A DNA stretch of 64,000 nt from the NCBI GenBank assembly GCA_000023405.1, contig CP001643.1, positions 2,418,001 to 2,482,000 of the forward strand. Reading direction: 5' to 3'. This document shows, piece after piece, positions 1-10,211 of this stretch (the first letter of the stretch is position 1; the number at the start of each line of letters is the position of its first letter). Source of the DNA: Brachybacterium faecium DSM 4810 (GTDB taxonomy: Bacteria; Actinomycetota; Actinomycetes; Actinomycetales; Dermabacteraceae). A program made the position numbers and the translations under genes. A model generated the notes under the pieces. The model made no database searches, had not been told where the DNA came from, and saw only the letters and a list, made by a program, of their open reading frames with translations.

Positions 1-1546
1 CCTCGTCGAAGCCGACATCCTCGAGCATCGCGATCAGCCGGCTGGTGCCGTGTCCCGAGAGCGAGGCCGCCTGGTCATCGAGGCCGTGCGAGAAGAACGC
101 ATCCTCCTTCACGGCCCGGGAGAGGTGCTGGAACCTCTCGTGGTCGGAGTCGGAATCCCCGGCCCACTCGTCCGCCGCCTGCGTGAGGCGCTCCGCCGGC
201 GCGTTCTCGGGCAGCTCGATCTCGGCGAACCGCGCCGTGCGCAGCTCCTCCGCGGTGGGTTCGGTGTACGGCTCGTAGGAGAGCTCGTAGACGTCGCCCT
301 CGCGCACTCCGCGCGCGTTGACGAGGGTCTGCGACTTCTGATTCAGGTAGAGGTTCTCGGCCGTCACCCCGGTGCGGTCGGCCGCCATGTCCTCGAGGTC
401 GATGCGGTCGACCCGGGTGCCGAGGGTCGGCATCCACACCCCGGTGTAGGCACCGATCGTCACCGTGGAGACCTGCTCCTGAGAGCTGCCCTCGTGGAGA
501 TCCACCCCCGGCGCGGTGCGGAGGAACGCCCCGGAGGCGCTGTCCTTCGAGGTGCTGCTGGCGACGTTGTACACCTGCAGGTCCCACTGGTCCATCGAGG
601 CCAGGCGGATCTGCTGCCCGCTGTGGGCGCCGGTGACGGTGAACAGCGTCTCGGCGCGCTGCTCCTTGAGATAGCCGCGGAACTCCGACAGCGGCGAGAC
701 GTACTCCTGCGGGTCGAACGGCGGGGAGATGTGATCGCGGGCGGCATAGCGGATCGTGCCCGAGGGCGGATCCAGCAGCGGCCGTGCGGCGACGGCACCG
801 CCGCCGGCGAGCGCCATGATCACCGCTCCCCCGATCACCCGGCGGCGCAGCACCGGGTTCTTCCAGGACCCGGGCCGCACGGTGTCGGAGATGATCGTCG
901 ACCGTGCGCTGGACAGTCGCGCCGCCTCGAAGCGCCACGTCAGCCACGCCACGGAGATGATCGCGAAGAGCACTCCGCGCAGCACCGGGGAGACCGCCTG
1001 ATCCGTGCCGAACACGATCGTGACCCCGAGCAGGGCGAGCGGGAACAGCCAGGCGAGCACGTAGAAGCGGCTGCGCATCACGATGCTCGTGCCCAGCAGC
1101 GACAGCAGCAGCACGCTGATCCACACCACGGCGAGCACGCCCTGCGCGGATCCGACGGGCGGGGCCACGGTGAGCACGGACTTCCAGGCGGTCACCGGTG
1201 CACGCAGCAGCTCCCAGAGAGCCCCCGGCGTGGGCACGATCCCCCACAGCGCGCGGGTGGGTGCGGCGAACATCGGCCCGAACAGGAAGTACACCACCAG
1301 CAGCAGCGGCGCGATCCGCAGCGGCCCCCAGCGCCAGCGCGCACCGACCAGGGCGATCAAGGTGCCGAACACCAGCGCCATGAGCCCGGTCAGCACGTAC
1401 TGGATGCCGCCGTAGACGTGGTGGAAGCCGAGCACGGCGAGGACGAACAGGGCGCCCAGCGCCGCGAGGTCCAGCGCGCGGCGTCCGTGCGGGACGGTCG
1501 AGAAGTAGCTCGGAGGGCGCGTGGCGCGCCCGGTGGTGGTGCTCAT
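1..1546 (-). CDS. TgpA-like transglutaminase, N-terminal part (truncated by window edge)
   Basis: This is the N-terminal ~515 residues of a membrane protein whose 3' end lies outside the window. The protein opens with a run of hydrophobic segments (roughly residues 20-190, about five or six helices), then another helix near 230 (VIGGAVIMALAGGG), followed by a long extracytoplasmic stretch. This layout matches the DUF3488/TgpA family, in which a membrane domain precedes a periplasm-side transglutaminase-like core; the residues at the edge (about 470 onward) would be entering that core, so the Cys-His-Asp triad cannot be checked here. The ATG at 1546 overlaps the stop of the DUF58 gene (ATGA), so translation is probably coupled. 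With MoxR and DUF58 it forms the common MoxR-DUF58-transglutaminase set, thought to act in cell-envelope protein processing or assembly; the exact substrate is unknown. Confidence 0.85.
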   Translation of the reverse strand, partial: MSTTTGRATRPPSYFSTVPHGRRALDLAALGALFVLAVLGFHHVYGGIQYVLTGLMALVFGTLIALVGARWRWGPLRIAPLLLVVYFLFGPMFAAPTRALWGIVPTPGALWELLRAPVTAWKSVLTVAPPVGSAQGVLAVVWISVLLLSLLGTSIVMRSRFYVLAWLFPLALLGVTIVFGTDQAVSPVLRGVLFAIISVAWLTWRFEAARLSSARSTIISDTVRPGSWKNPVLRRRVIGGAVIMALAGGGAVAARPLLDPPSGTIRYAARDHISPPFDPQEYVSPLSEFRGYLKEQRAETLFTVTGAHSGQQIRLASMDQWDLQVYNVASSTSKDSASGAFLRTAPGVDLHEGSSQEQVSTVTIGAYTGVWMPTLGTRVDRIDLEDMAADRTGVTAENLYLNQKSQTLVNARGVREGDVYELSYEPYTEPTAEELRTARFAEIELPENAPAERLTQAADEWAGDSDSDHERFQHLSRAVKEDAFFSHGLDDQAASLSGHGTSRLIAMLEDVGFDE

Positions 1547-2871
1547 CGGCCCACCGCCCGCAGCGCCCGGGCCAGGGTGTCGAGCGACCCGATGGTGACC
1601 ACGTCCATCCCGCCGATCGCGGACCGCGTCACCTCGGCGCCCTCGACGCAGCGGATCGCCACGGCCATCACCCCGATCGGCAGCTGGTTGGCGGCGGAGT
1701 TCAGCTCCCGCGCCGTGGTGTGGGAGCCGACCACCATCATCACCGCGGAGGCGTTGGGGGCCAGGTCGGAAGCCTTCTGCCCCAGCTCGTGGAAGGAGAT
1801 CCGCTCCTTGAGCGGCTCCACGAGCGTGTAGTCGTCCATCATCTGGCGGAAGGTGGAGGTGCCCTGCCGCTCGTCGACGGTGAACGGGGTCAGCTCCTTC
1901 TCCTCCCGGAACGTCTGGGCGGCGATCGAGGCGGCGGCGGAGACCGCCAGCTCGAACTCGTCGTCGCTCGCGTAATGCTCGGCGAGGTTGTCCAGCGCGA
2001 CCACCACGTGCGAGCGGCGGGTCTCCTCGAACTGGCGCACCATGAGCTTCCCCGTGCGAGCAGTGGTGCGCCAGTGGACGTGCCGCCGGTCGTCGCCGGG
2101 GGCGTAGTCGCGCAGCGCGTGGAAGGCGATGTCCGAGCTGGAGAGGTCGGAGGAGGGAGTGCCCTCGAGGTCGCGCAGGAAGCCGCTGGCCGCCTCGTCC
2201 AGCCGCACGGTGCGGGGGTGGACGAACAGCTCCTGCTCCCTGGCCCAGGTGACCTGGCGGCGCATGAGCGAGAGCGGATCGTCGCGCACCGAGCGGACCG
2301 GACCCACCACCAGCACGGCGCGGCGCCTGGTGGGCACGGCGAACAGCTCCTCGTGGGCGGCCTCCGCGCTCAGGCGCGGGACCATGAACTGTGCCGTGGC
2401 CGCGCCGACCGCGAGCTCGATGCGGGAGGGCAGGATCACGCGCGGGGTGGGGTTGGCGACCTCGACCCGCCCCACGGCGCGGGTGCCCACCACGACGCGA
2501 TGGGTCTGCAGGTCCAGCGTCACTTTGTAGGAGGCGCGGCCCAGCACGAAGAGCCCGGCGATGAGGAGCGGCACCGTCAGGGCGAGGGCGATGACGTTCA
2601 GCTCGGTGAGGTGCAGCGTCAGCCCGATCGCCCAGCAGGCCGCGGCCGCTCCGAGCACCGCCCAGCCGATGGGCGAGATCACGTCGACCACCGGATGGAG
2701 GCGACGCCGCCACAGCGCGACCGCGCGATCGCGCAGCCCGGGCAGGCCGGTGCGGGCGGCCTCCTCACCGGTGGTGCTCCCGGGCGCGGCGGCACGGCGG
2801 TTCTTCTTCGCCTGCGCCTTCGCCGCCTTCGCGTCCACGGTGTCCGCCGGGAGAGCTCTCTGTGCGCTCAC
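1543..2871 (-). CDS. DUF58 domain protein
   Basis: A 442-residue protein with a basic, low-complexity N-terminus, two adjacent hydrophobic helices at about 65-115, and a cytoplasmic C-terminal part carrying the DUF58 signature: a run reading RDYAPGDDRRHVHW followed by RTTAR (about residues 255-275), close to the family pattern of an RxYxxGDxxRxIxW-TAR block. DUF58 proteins are related to von Willebrand A domains and nearly always sit beside a MoxR ATPase, as here (49 nt downstream of it), where they are thought to be its partner or client. The stop overlaps the start of the transglutaminase gene. Function beyond the association is not established. Confidence 0.9.
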   Translation of the reverse strand: MSAQRALPADTVDAKAAKAQAKKNRRAAAPGSTTGEEAARTGLPGLRDRAVALWRRRLHPVVDVISPIGWAVLGAAAACWAIGLTLHLTELNVIALALTVPLLIAGLFVLGRASYKVTLDLQTHRVVVGTRAVGRVEVANPTPRVILPSRIELAVGAATAQFMVPRLSAEAAHEELFAVPTRRRAVLVVGPVRSVRDDPLSLMRRQVTWAREQELFVHPRTVRLDEAASGFLRDLEGTPSSDLSSSDIAFHALRDYAPGDDRRHVHWRTTARTGKLMVRQFEETRRSHVVVALDNLAEHYASDDEFELAVSAAASIAAQTFREEKELTPFTVDERQGTSTFRQMMDDYTLVEPLKERISFHELGQKASDLAPNASAVMMVVGSHTTARELNSAANQLPIGVMAVAIRCVEGAEVTRSAIGGMDVVTIGSLDTLARALRAVGR

Positions 2872-2920
2872 GCGTCCCTGTCCCCCTGTTCATCCCTCGC
2901 CATGCGTCGGTGCCTCGGGC

Positions 2921-3895
2921 TCATGCCGACTGCTGCCGCGCCTGCGGCGGCGCCACCTCGCTGAGGATCGTGCCCATGACGCTCTTGGCGGTGGTGCCGG
3001 CGAACTCCGCCTCGGGATCCAGCACGAAGCGGTGCAGCCAGACCGGCTCGACGAGCTGCTTGACGTCGTCGGGGATCACGTAGTGGCGGCCGTTGACCGC
3101 CGCCCACACCTTCACGGTGCGCATCAGCGCGAGGGCACCGCGGATGGAGACGCCCACCCGCACCTCGGGGGCCAGGCGGGTCTCCTCCATCAGCCGGGAG
3201 ACGTACTCGAGCACCGCCGGGTCCACGTGCACCGTCGCCGCGAGCTGCGTCATGTCGTTGACGGCCTGCAGGGAGATCCGCGGGCTGAGCTGCGAGCTGC
3301 GGTCCCGCAGCGCGGAGCCCTGGAGGATCTGCACGCTCGAGGCATGATCGGGGTATCCGATCGAGGTCTTCATGAGGAAGCGGTCCAGCTGCGCCTCGGG
3401 CAGCCGGTACGTGCCGGCCTGCTCGATCGGGTTCTGGGTGGCGATGACCATGAACGGGTTGCCCACCTCGTGGGTGACGCCGTCGACCGTCACCCGGCCC
3501 TCCTCCATCACCTCGAGCATCGCGGACTGCGTCTTGGGCGAGGCGCGGTTGATCTCGTCCGCCAGGACCACGTTCGCGAACACGGGGCCCTTGTGGAACT
3601 CGAAGGACTTGGTGTTCTGGTCGTAGATCGTCACGCCGGTGACGTCCGACGGCAGCAGGTCCGGGGTGAACTGGATGCGGGTGCTGGTGCCCTGCACGGT
3701 CGCGGCGATGGAGCGGGCCAGGGAGGTCTTCCCGGTGCCGGGCGCGTCCTCGAGCAGCACGTGGCCCGGGGCCATCATCGCGGTCAGCACCAGGCGGACC
3801 ACCTCGTTCTTGCCGATGACGGCCTGACCGACGCTCTGGACGAGCTTGTCGAAGGTCTCGGCGAACCAGCTGGCCTGTTCGGGGGTCATTGTCAC
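2921..3895 (-). CDS. MoxR family AAA ATPase
   Basis: A 324-residue cytoplasmic AAA+ ATPase. Visible motifs are the Walker A loop (APGTGKTS, about residue 53), Walker B with the MoxR-type continuation (LADEINRASPKTQ, about 113-125), sensor 1 (ATQNPIEQAGT) and an arginine-containing LPEAQLDRF segment. MoxR ATPases act as chaperones for assembly or activation of envelope proteins, usually with a DUF58/VWA partner. The gene lies between the Ig/FN3 giant (61 nt upstream) and DUF58 (49 nt downstream), so the four genes probably form one transcript. The start may be GTG at 3895 or ATG six bases later; neither has a strong ribosome-binding site. Confidence 0.92.
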   Translation of the reverse strand: MTMTPEQASWFAETFDKLVQSVGQAVIGKNEVVRLVLTAMMAPGHVLLEDAPGTGKTSLARSIAATVQGTSTRIQFTPDLLPSDVTGVTIYDQNTKSFEFHKGPVFANVVLADEINRASPKTQSAMLEVMEEGRVTVDGVTHEVGNPFMVIATQNPIEQAGTYRLPEAQLDRFLMKTSIGYPDHASSVQILQGSALRDRSSQLSPRISLQAVNDMTQLAATVHVDPAVLEYVSRLMEETRLAPEVRVGVSIRGALALMRTVKVWAAVNGRHYVIPDDVKQLVEPVWLHRFVLDPEAEFAGTTAKSVMGTILSEVAPPQARQQSA

Positions 3896-3956
3896 GGTGG
3901 GTCGACAACTTTCTGTGGAGGGAGGGGTCAGAGTCCTCGGCGGGAGGGGGCGCGCA

Positions 3957-6900
3957 TCACGGCCGGTAGATGTCTTCCGCGACTGTCACCCACTTGCCGT
4001 TGACCTGGACCTCGATGGTCATCGGCCATTCCGGAACGCCTCCGCGGACGTATCCGTAGAAGTTCTCGTCCGGCGCGGACGTCGCGGTGCCGTTGCTGTC
4101 CGCTCGCATCTCGATGGTCTTGTAACGGGTCTCGCCCTCGTTGGAGAACGCGACCTTGTACGTCTCGCCGGGGGTCATGTCCCGCAGGGTGACCTGGAAC
4201 CACCTGCAGTTGTCGTTCTCGCATTTGGGGGTGCCTGACGGCACGTACGAGCCCCAGGAGATGTCGCTGTACTTCGGGGTCTGCTGCCAGGAGCGCGCCT
4301 TCTCGGTCTTCTCCACCGTCGAGGAGGTCATCGTCGCCGTCGAGCCATCGGCGTTCTTCGGCGTCGTGACCACGCGCGCCTCGACCTTGACCGAGGCCCC
4401 GGACTTCTTCTGGATGGTCTTGGAGTAGGAGGTGTCCGAGTCCTGCCACGAGCCGCCGTCGATCTTGACCTGGAGGGTCTTGTTCCCGGCGCCTCCGTCA
4501 CCGCCCCCGGCGGAGGCCTTCACGGTCACCGGGCACTTGTCGCCGGCGGTGCACTTCCCGTTCGAGGTCGAGATCGAGGGTCCCGCGGGGCGCGTGTAGG
4601 GGCGCACCGCGTTCGACTCGCCGGAGCGCGGGCTCACCCCGCCGTCGTCCGCGAAGCCGTTGCGGGCCTCGACCGTGAACCGGTACGAGGTGCCGTTGCT
4701 CAGCCCGCCGATGTCGGCGCTCGTGGCGGGGGCGTCGACGGTCTTCGACCCGCCGTTCCACCGCACCACGTACTTGGTGACGGTGGTGCCCTTGCCGTCG
4801 GCCGCCTTCCAGTGCACGGTCGCCTTCCCGTCCGGTCCCGCGCCCTTGCCCTCGCTGGGCATGGTGGCGCGCACTCCGCCGGGGGCGTCCGGCCGCGCCC
4901 ACGGGGTGACCGCGTTGGAGGCCTTCGACGCGCCGACGCCCTCGCCCACCGAGTTCACGCCCTTGTAGGTGAAGGTGTGCTCGGTGTCGGCGTCGAGACC
5001 GCGGAACGTGGCCTTCGTGGTCGGGGCATCCACGGTGAGGGACTTCCCGGAGGAGGCGGTGACGATGTATTTCGTGATCGGTTCGCCGTTGGCCTCCTTC
5101 TGCGTCATCTTCGGCCAGGTGACGGTGATTCCGCCGCCGACGGGATCGTCGATCCGCTCGGCGCTCGCGGTCTCGGCGGGGGCCGCGGGCCGGCCGGCAG
5201 GGTGCTCCGCCCGGGACCAGTCCGACCAGTCCGAGGGGTCCGCGGCGAGGTTCTCGGCCTGGACCCGGAAGCTGTAGTCCACGCCGTTGGTCAGGCCGGA
5301 GAACACCGTCTGGGTGGTGCCGCCGTCGACCTCCTGGACCGACAGCTCGTTCGTGGCGGTGTTCCGCATCTGCACGGTGTACGTCTGGATCGCGGAGCCC
5401 TTGTTGGCCGGCGGGGTCCAGGCGACCGTCAGCTGCTCGTCGCCCCGCTCGGCGTTCGGTGCGGCGGGCCGCTCGGGCTTCACATCGGGCCGGGCGACGG
5501 CGGAGGCGGCCGACGGGTCGGAGTCGCCGACGTCGTTGGTCGCGACCACCTGGAAGGTGTACTCGGTGTCGTTGGTCAGGCCCGTGATCGTGCACGAGGT
5601 GGAGGCGCACTCCTGGGTGACGGAGGGCCCGCTCGCGGTGCTCACGGTGTAGCCGGTGATCGGGGCGCCGTTGTCCGCGCCCGCGGCGAAGTTCAGCTCG
5701 ACGAAGCCGTCGCCGATCTCTCCGATGCGCGGGGCGGAGGGCGCCTCGGGGAGCCCGCGCACGGTCACCCGGATCATGCCGGTCACCTCGCGGTCCGGGT
5801 CGCCGGTGTCGTCCTGGACGCGGTACTCGGCGCTGAGGATGCCGTGGTACGACTCGTCCGGGGTGATCGTCACCTTGTCGCCGTCGAGGGCGATCTCGCC
5901 CTCGCCGGAGATCGTCGAGGCGCTGACCAGCGTGCGGTCCCCGCCGGGGAAGGGGTTCGAGTCGTTGGCGAGGACGTCGACGGACTCCGTGCGTCCCGCA
6001 TCGATCGCGACCTCGTCCAGGGAGGTGGAGATCCGTGGGCGCTGCGAGCTGCCGACGGTGAGCTGCACGGTCGCCGGGACGGCCGGGTTGGTGCCGTCGC
6101 TGACGGTGACGGGCACGTCGATGATCGTGCCCCTGTCGGCCTTCGGCGTCGCGGTGGCGGTGAGCGTCGAGCCGTCGAGGTCCACCGAGACCGTGTCCGG
6201 AGCGTCGTGGTCGCCGAGCTCATAGGTGAGCGTGTCGCCCTCGGGATCCTCCGCGCCTGCGGCGAGGTCGATGCTCGCAGAGGGCCCTCCCTGCTCGACC
6301 TCGAGCAGCGCGCCCTGGAAGGTGGGTGGCAGATTCGTCTCCTCGGGGGCGACCTCGACCGGGATCGCGAGGGTCGCCGTCGCCGCGGAGGGGTCTCCCA
6401 CCTCGCCGTCGGTCACCTCGACGGTGAGGGTGTCGTTGCCGGAGAAGTCAGGGGCCGGGCGGTAGATCAGGGTGGTCTCGTCCTGGACCAGCTCGCTGCC
6501 GTCGCCGTGGAGGGCGGTGACCAGGCCGGGATCGGTGATCTGGGCGGCCTGTGCACCGGGCCGCACCCGCACGTTGTCCGGGTCGGCGAGGTTGATCGTG
6601 CCCTCGGAGCCGGCCTGCACCTCGAGGGGCGGCCCCACCCAGACCGGTGCCTGCTTCGCCGTCCCGGGCACCCAGATGTAGCCGGCGGAGGAGAGGTCGT
6701 CCACATCGGTGATGGTGTACCGGATGCGCTGCTGCTCCTCCTGCGGCACGATCCGCACGGTGCCCTGGTCGTCGATCAGCTCGACGCCCTCGTAGCTGCC
6801 GTCGAGCTCGACCGTGAGGTCGTTGGTGCTGCCATCGGGGTCGGAGTCGTTGGCCAGCACGTCCACGTCCACGTGCTCGGTCTCGGGGTCCATGACCTCC

Positions 6901-9900
6901 TCCGCGTCGACGAAGTCGTCACGGGCGATGGGGGCGCGCAGCGGGGCGTTCTCCGCCACCTTGATCGTCGCAGTCGCGGAGCTCTTCAGCTGGCCGTCCG
7001 TCGCCGAGTACAGCACCGTGTGGGTCCCTGGCTCCGACGGGGTGACCACGGTGATGTAGCCGTCCTCGGCATCCTCGGCGGGCGGGATCTCCTCGATCTC
7101 GGTCATCACCTTGACGTCTCCGCGGACCACGGCCAGCGGGTCGCCCTCGGGGTCGGTGTCGTTCTCGAGCACGGGGATCTGCACCTCGCGGTCCGGGCGC
7201 ACCTCGACCGTGTCGTCCACGGCATAGGGCGCCTGGTTCGCCTCGTTGGGTGCCGCGATGCCGACGAGCACCTCGGCGGTGCCGATCGCGCCGTGACGGT
7301 CCATCACCTGGTACCGGAAGCGATCCGTGCCGCGGGAATCCTCGAAGGGCAGGTACTCGATCCATTCGCCGTTGGCGCTGACCACCTCGCCCAGCTCGGG
7401 CATGGGGCTCGCGATGCCGGTGAGCATCACCGAGTCCCCGTCGGGGTCGATGCCGGTGGCGGGCACGGGGATCCGCACGGGGGTGCCGGCGACGGTGCGG
7501 GCGGTGAGGTTGTCGGGGCGGGGTGCGGAGTTGTCCGCGTCCCGCGGGACGATGGTGATGTGGACCAGGGCGGAGCCGGTGCGGCCGGTCTCGTCCACCA
7601 CCTCGTACTGCACCACCGCCTCGCCGGAGGCGTCGTCGTCGGCACGGAACCTGATCCGGTCCTGGTGCGGTTCGGTGTGCCCCTTGTCGTCGGCGCGGGA
7701 GGTGTCCATGATCTCGCCGAGGTGGAGATCGGAGTCGGTGGGTGAGATGTCGTTCTCGGTGACCGGGATGTTCACCATGTCCCCGGCCCGCACCACGGCG
7801 CGGTCCGGCACGGCTTCGGGGTTCGCGAACTGGGTGTCGGTGCCGGCCACCATCACGCGGATCGTGCCGGTGGAGGTGCCGGTGGAGTTGGCGACCTCGT
7901 AGGTGACGGGCACCGGCTCCTCGCCGACGGTCGCTCCCGGTTCGGCCTCGATGCGGACGAGGTGGTGGTTGACCACGGTGGCCTTCAGACCGCTGCCCTC
8001 GGGCACGTCGATGCCGTTGACCACGAGGACGCCGCCGGTGGGGTCGACATCGTTCTCGAGCGGGTCCAGGAGGGTGTCGCTGCCGGTGGTGACGGTGCCC
8101 ATGTCGTCCACGGCCACCGGGGCCAGGTCCTCGGCCTCGGGCTCGATCACGTCCACGCGCACCAGGCCGAGGGAGGCGGTGCTCGCGCCGCTCGCGGCGA
8201 CCGTGTACTCGAGGTAGTAGGTGCCGGGACGCTCGCCGGTGACGTTGAGGGTCCCAGCCTCCAGCACCGGCTCGACCTCGAGGCCCTCGGCGTCGCTGAC
8301 GCTGATCAGCTCGAGGTTGCCGCCGTTGGGGTTGAGGTCGTTGACGAGCGGTTTGATGGTGGTGCTGCGCCCGGCGACGACGCTGGCATGGTCGGCGGTG
8401 GTGATCGGGGCGAGGTCGCTGTCGGTGACGGACTCGATCTGGACCACGCCTTCGGCGGTGTCGCCCTTCTCGTCGCGGAAGGTCAGCGCCACCTCCTTCG
8501 TGCCCGGTGACAGCCCCGCGTCGTTGAAGGTGATCAGTCCATCGGGGCGGAAGGTGACGAGGTCCTCCGGCCGGACCGTGGCGTTGGAGAGGTAGAAGGC
8601 GTCGCCGTCCGGGTCCTGCCAGTACGGGAGGATGTTGAAGCTGATCTCCTGGCCCGAGCGGACCTGCACCTTGGCGATCCTCTGCTCAGCGGGCTCGGGC
8701 GGGGAGTTCTCACCGTCGGCGCGCACCTCGAGGGTCACGGTCGCGGTGTCCGTGCCGCCGCGGCCGTCGTCCGCCTGGTAGGTGAACGCCGCGGTGCCGC
8801 TGGCGTCCTCGTCGACCTCGATCTGCAGCTGCGTGCCGCCGCTGATGGAGGTGACCGTGCCGATGTCCGGCTGGTCGCCCTTGACGCTCACGGACAGGAT
8901 GTCCCCGTCGGGATCAGTGTCGTTCTGCGTCACCGGCAGCACGACGTTCTTGCCCGGACGCACCCCGAAGGTGTCGTCGTTCGCCGTCGGCGGGCGGTTC
9001 TCCTCGTCACGCTCCGCGGCCACGTTGGTGATCGTGGTGGTGAGGGTCTCCTTCTCCTTGTCCTCGGTGGTGCTGGTCTGGATCTCCTGGGCGATCACCC
9101 AGTCATCCACCAGCTGCATGCTCTCCATGATCTCCCAGGACAGACCGAACTTCTGATCGTTCAGGACCACGAGATCCTGGTTGACGCGCAGGGTGAGGTC
9201 CGCGGAGCTGTCCGCTTCCGGGATCGTCTCGGCGACCGGGTCCTGGCCCTCGCAGGCGCGCACGTAGCGCAGGGAGCCGGCCCACGCGCCGTAGGCGCAG
9301 CCCTCGACCTGCGCGGGACGGACCACCTCGGTGCCTGTGCCGCCGGCCGGGATCGCCTCGGCCGCACCGCCGCTGAAGGGGATGACGAACAGCGTGTCGA
9401 GGGTGGCGACGACGAACGAGTCGGAGGCGGGGCCGGACTGCTGCAGCTGCGCGGCGTCGAGGTTCGAGACCCCTTCGTCGGCGAGGCTGTAATCCTTCCC
9501 GCCGGCGCCGATGCGCAGCAGCTGATTCTCGCGGTCCAGGATCACGGGCTCCTCGCCGACGGCGGCGAGCTGGATCGACTCCGCCTTCTGGGAGACGCCG
9601 TCGATGGTGTCCGGCTTCTCCGCCGTGGTGTCGCGGGTGTTGCCCGCACGGGGGTAGGTCAGCAGCTCGGCGCCGTCGAGCACGAAGACGGTCCCGTTCT
9701 CGGAGATGGCCACCGGCCGCGGTGATCCACCGGCATCGAGGACGGGCTCGACAGCGCCGGCGCTGAAGGCCCCGGCCTCCTCCGGGGACAGGATCCAGAC
9801 CCGGCCGTCGGGGGCGGAGATCGCGGCCCGGTCGCCGCCGAGGGTGACCTCCGCACCGGTGGGCAGCTCGACCAGCCCGTTGCGGGTGACCGAGGCGGTG

Positions 9901-10211
9901 TTGATCATGGTCATGCCGTGGGGGCCGGTCTCGATCACCGTGTAACCGGATTGGACGATGTCGAGATCCTGCCCGGTCGAGGAGAGCCGGGCGTCCAGCT
10001 CACCGGCGTCGACGTTGAGCCGCCCGAGCAGGCCCCGCTCCTCGCTGGTGACCCACACACCGCCGTTGGAGACGTCGACCTCGGAGGAGGAGAGCCCGGG
10101 GTAGCGCAGAGCGAAGCCGGTCAGCACCAGAGCGACGATCGCGAACGCGGCCGACGAGATGAGTGTCAGCCGTCTCCCCCGGCGCCGCTTCGTCGAAGCG
10201 GTGTCAGACAT
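3957..10211 (-). CDS. Giant Ig-like/fibronectin III repeat surface protein (2084 aa)
   Basis: A single-pass membrane or exported protein. It has a basic N-terminus (RRRGRR), one hydrophobic helix at about 15-37, a region of about 45-350 with short beta-type repeats that looks like a propeller, then roughly eleven ~95-residue cadherin/Ig-like repeats (about 405-1480) marked by ND(T/S)DP(D/E)GD motifs that resemble calcium-binding loops. Four fibronectin III domains follow (about 1487-1874), then a C-terminal domain of about 210 residues with two Cys pairs. The N-terminal helix has no clear cleavage site, so it may remain anchored with its mass outside. It is first gene of the MoxR-DUF58-transglutaminase cluster, a plausible client of that machinery. 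The ATG has a GGGGG-type ribosome-binding site about 8 nt upstream. No LPxTG or choline-binding motif is seen. Confidence 0.88.
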   Translation of the reverse strand: MSDTASTKRRRGRRLTLISSAAFAIVALVLTGFALRYPGLSSSEVDVSNGGVWVTSEERGLLGRLNVDAGELDARLSSTGQDLDIVQSGYTVIETGPHGMTMINTASVTRNGLVELPTGAEVTLGGDRAAISAPDGRVWILSPEEAGAFSAGAVEPVLDAGGSPRPVAISENGTVFVLDGAELLTYPRAGNTRDTTAEKPDTIDGVSQKAESIQLAAVGEEPVILDRENQLLRIGAGGKDYSLADEGVSNLDAAQLQQSGPASDSFVVATLDTLFVIPFSGGAAEAIPAGGTGTEVVRPAQVEGCAYGAWAGSLRYVRACEGQDPVAETIPEADSSADLTLRVNQDLVVLNDQKFGLSWEIMESMQLVDDWVIAQEIQTSTTEDKEKETLTTTITNVAAERDEENRPPTANDDTFGVRPGKNVVLPVTQNDTDPDGDILSVSVKGDQPDIGTVTSISGGTQLQIEVDEDASGTAAFTYQADDGRGGTDTATVTLEVRADGENSPPEPAEQRIAKVQVRSGQEISFNILPYWQDPDGDAFYLSNATVRPEDLVTFRPDGLITFNDAGLSPGTKEVALTFRDEKGDTAEGVVQIESVTDSDLAPITTADHASVVAGRSTTIKPLVNDLNPNGGNLELISVSDAEGLEVEPVLEAGTLNVTGERPGTYYLEYTVAASGASTASLGLVRVDVIEPEAEDLAPVAVDDMGTVTTGSDTLLDPLENDVDPTGGVLVVNGIDVPEGSGLKATVVNHHLVRIEAEPGATVGEEPVPVTYEVANSTGTSTGTIRVMVAGTDTQFANPEAVPDRAVVRAGDMVNIPVTENDISPTDSDLHLGEIMDTSRADDKGHTEPHQDRIRFRADDDASGEAVVQYEVVDETGRTGSALVHITIVPRDADNSAPRPDNLTARTVAGTPVRIPVPATGIDPDGDSVMLTGIASPMPELGEVVSANGEWIEYLPFEDSRGTDRFRYQVMDRHGAIGTAEVLVGIAAPNEANQAPYAVDDTVEVRPDREVQIPVLENDTDPEGDPLAVVRGDVKVMTEIEEIPPAEDAEDGYITVVTPSEPGTHTVLYSATDGQLKSSATATIKVAENAPLRAPIARDDFVDAEEVMDPETEHVDVDVLANDSDPDGSTNDLTVELDGSYEGVELIDDQGTVRIVPQEEQQRIRYTITDVDDLSSAGYIWVPGTAKQAPVWVGPPLEVQAGSEGTINLADPDNVRVRPGAQAAQITDPGLVTALHGDGSELVQDETTLIYRPAPDFSGNDTLTVEVTDGEVGDPSAATATLAIPVEVAPEETNLPPTFQGALLEVEQGGPSASIDLAAGAEDPEGDTLTYELGDHDAPDTVSVDLDGSTLTATATPKADRGTIIDVPVTVSDGTNPAVPATVQLTVGSSQRPRISTSLDEVAIDAGRTESVDVLANDSNPFPGGDRTLVSASTISGEGEIALDGDKVTITPDESYHGILSAEYRVQDDTGDPDREVTGMIRVTVRGLPEAPSAPRIGEIGDGFVELNFAAGADNGAPITGYTVSTASGPSVTQECASTSCTITGLTNDTEYTFQVVATNDVGDSDPSAASAVARPDVKPERPAAPNAERGDEQLTVAWTPPANKGSAIQTYTVQMRNTATNELSVQEVDGGTTQTVFSGLTNGVDYSFRVQAENLAADPSDWSDWSRAEHPAGRPAAPAETASAERIDDPVGGGITVTWPKMTQKEANGEPITKYIVTASSGKSLTVDAPTTKATFRGLDADTEHTFTYKGVNSVGEGVGASKASNAVTPWARPDAPGGVRATMPSEGKGAGPDGKATVHWKAADGKGTTVTKYVVRWNGGSKTVDAPATSADIGGLSNGTSYRFTVEARNGFADDGGVSPRSGESNAVRPYTRPAGPSISTSNGKCTAGDKCPVTVKASAGGGDGGAGNKTLQVKIDGGSWQDSDTSYSKTIQKKSGASVKVEARVVTTPKNADGSTATMTSSTVEKTEKARSWQQTPKYSDISWGSYVPSGTPKCENDNCRWFQVTLRDMTPGETYKVAFSNEGETRYKTIEMRADSNGTATSAPDENFYGYVRGGVPEWPMTIEVQVNGKWVTVAEDIYRP

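Noticed and set aside
4812..7745. Long open frame (977 codons) on the plus strand opposite the Ig/FN3 gene
   Set aside because: It mirrors the GC-rich codon pattern of the real gene on the other strand and its product is a His/Gly/Arg/Val-rich sequence without any recognisable domain.
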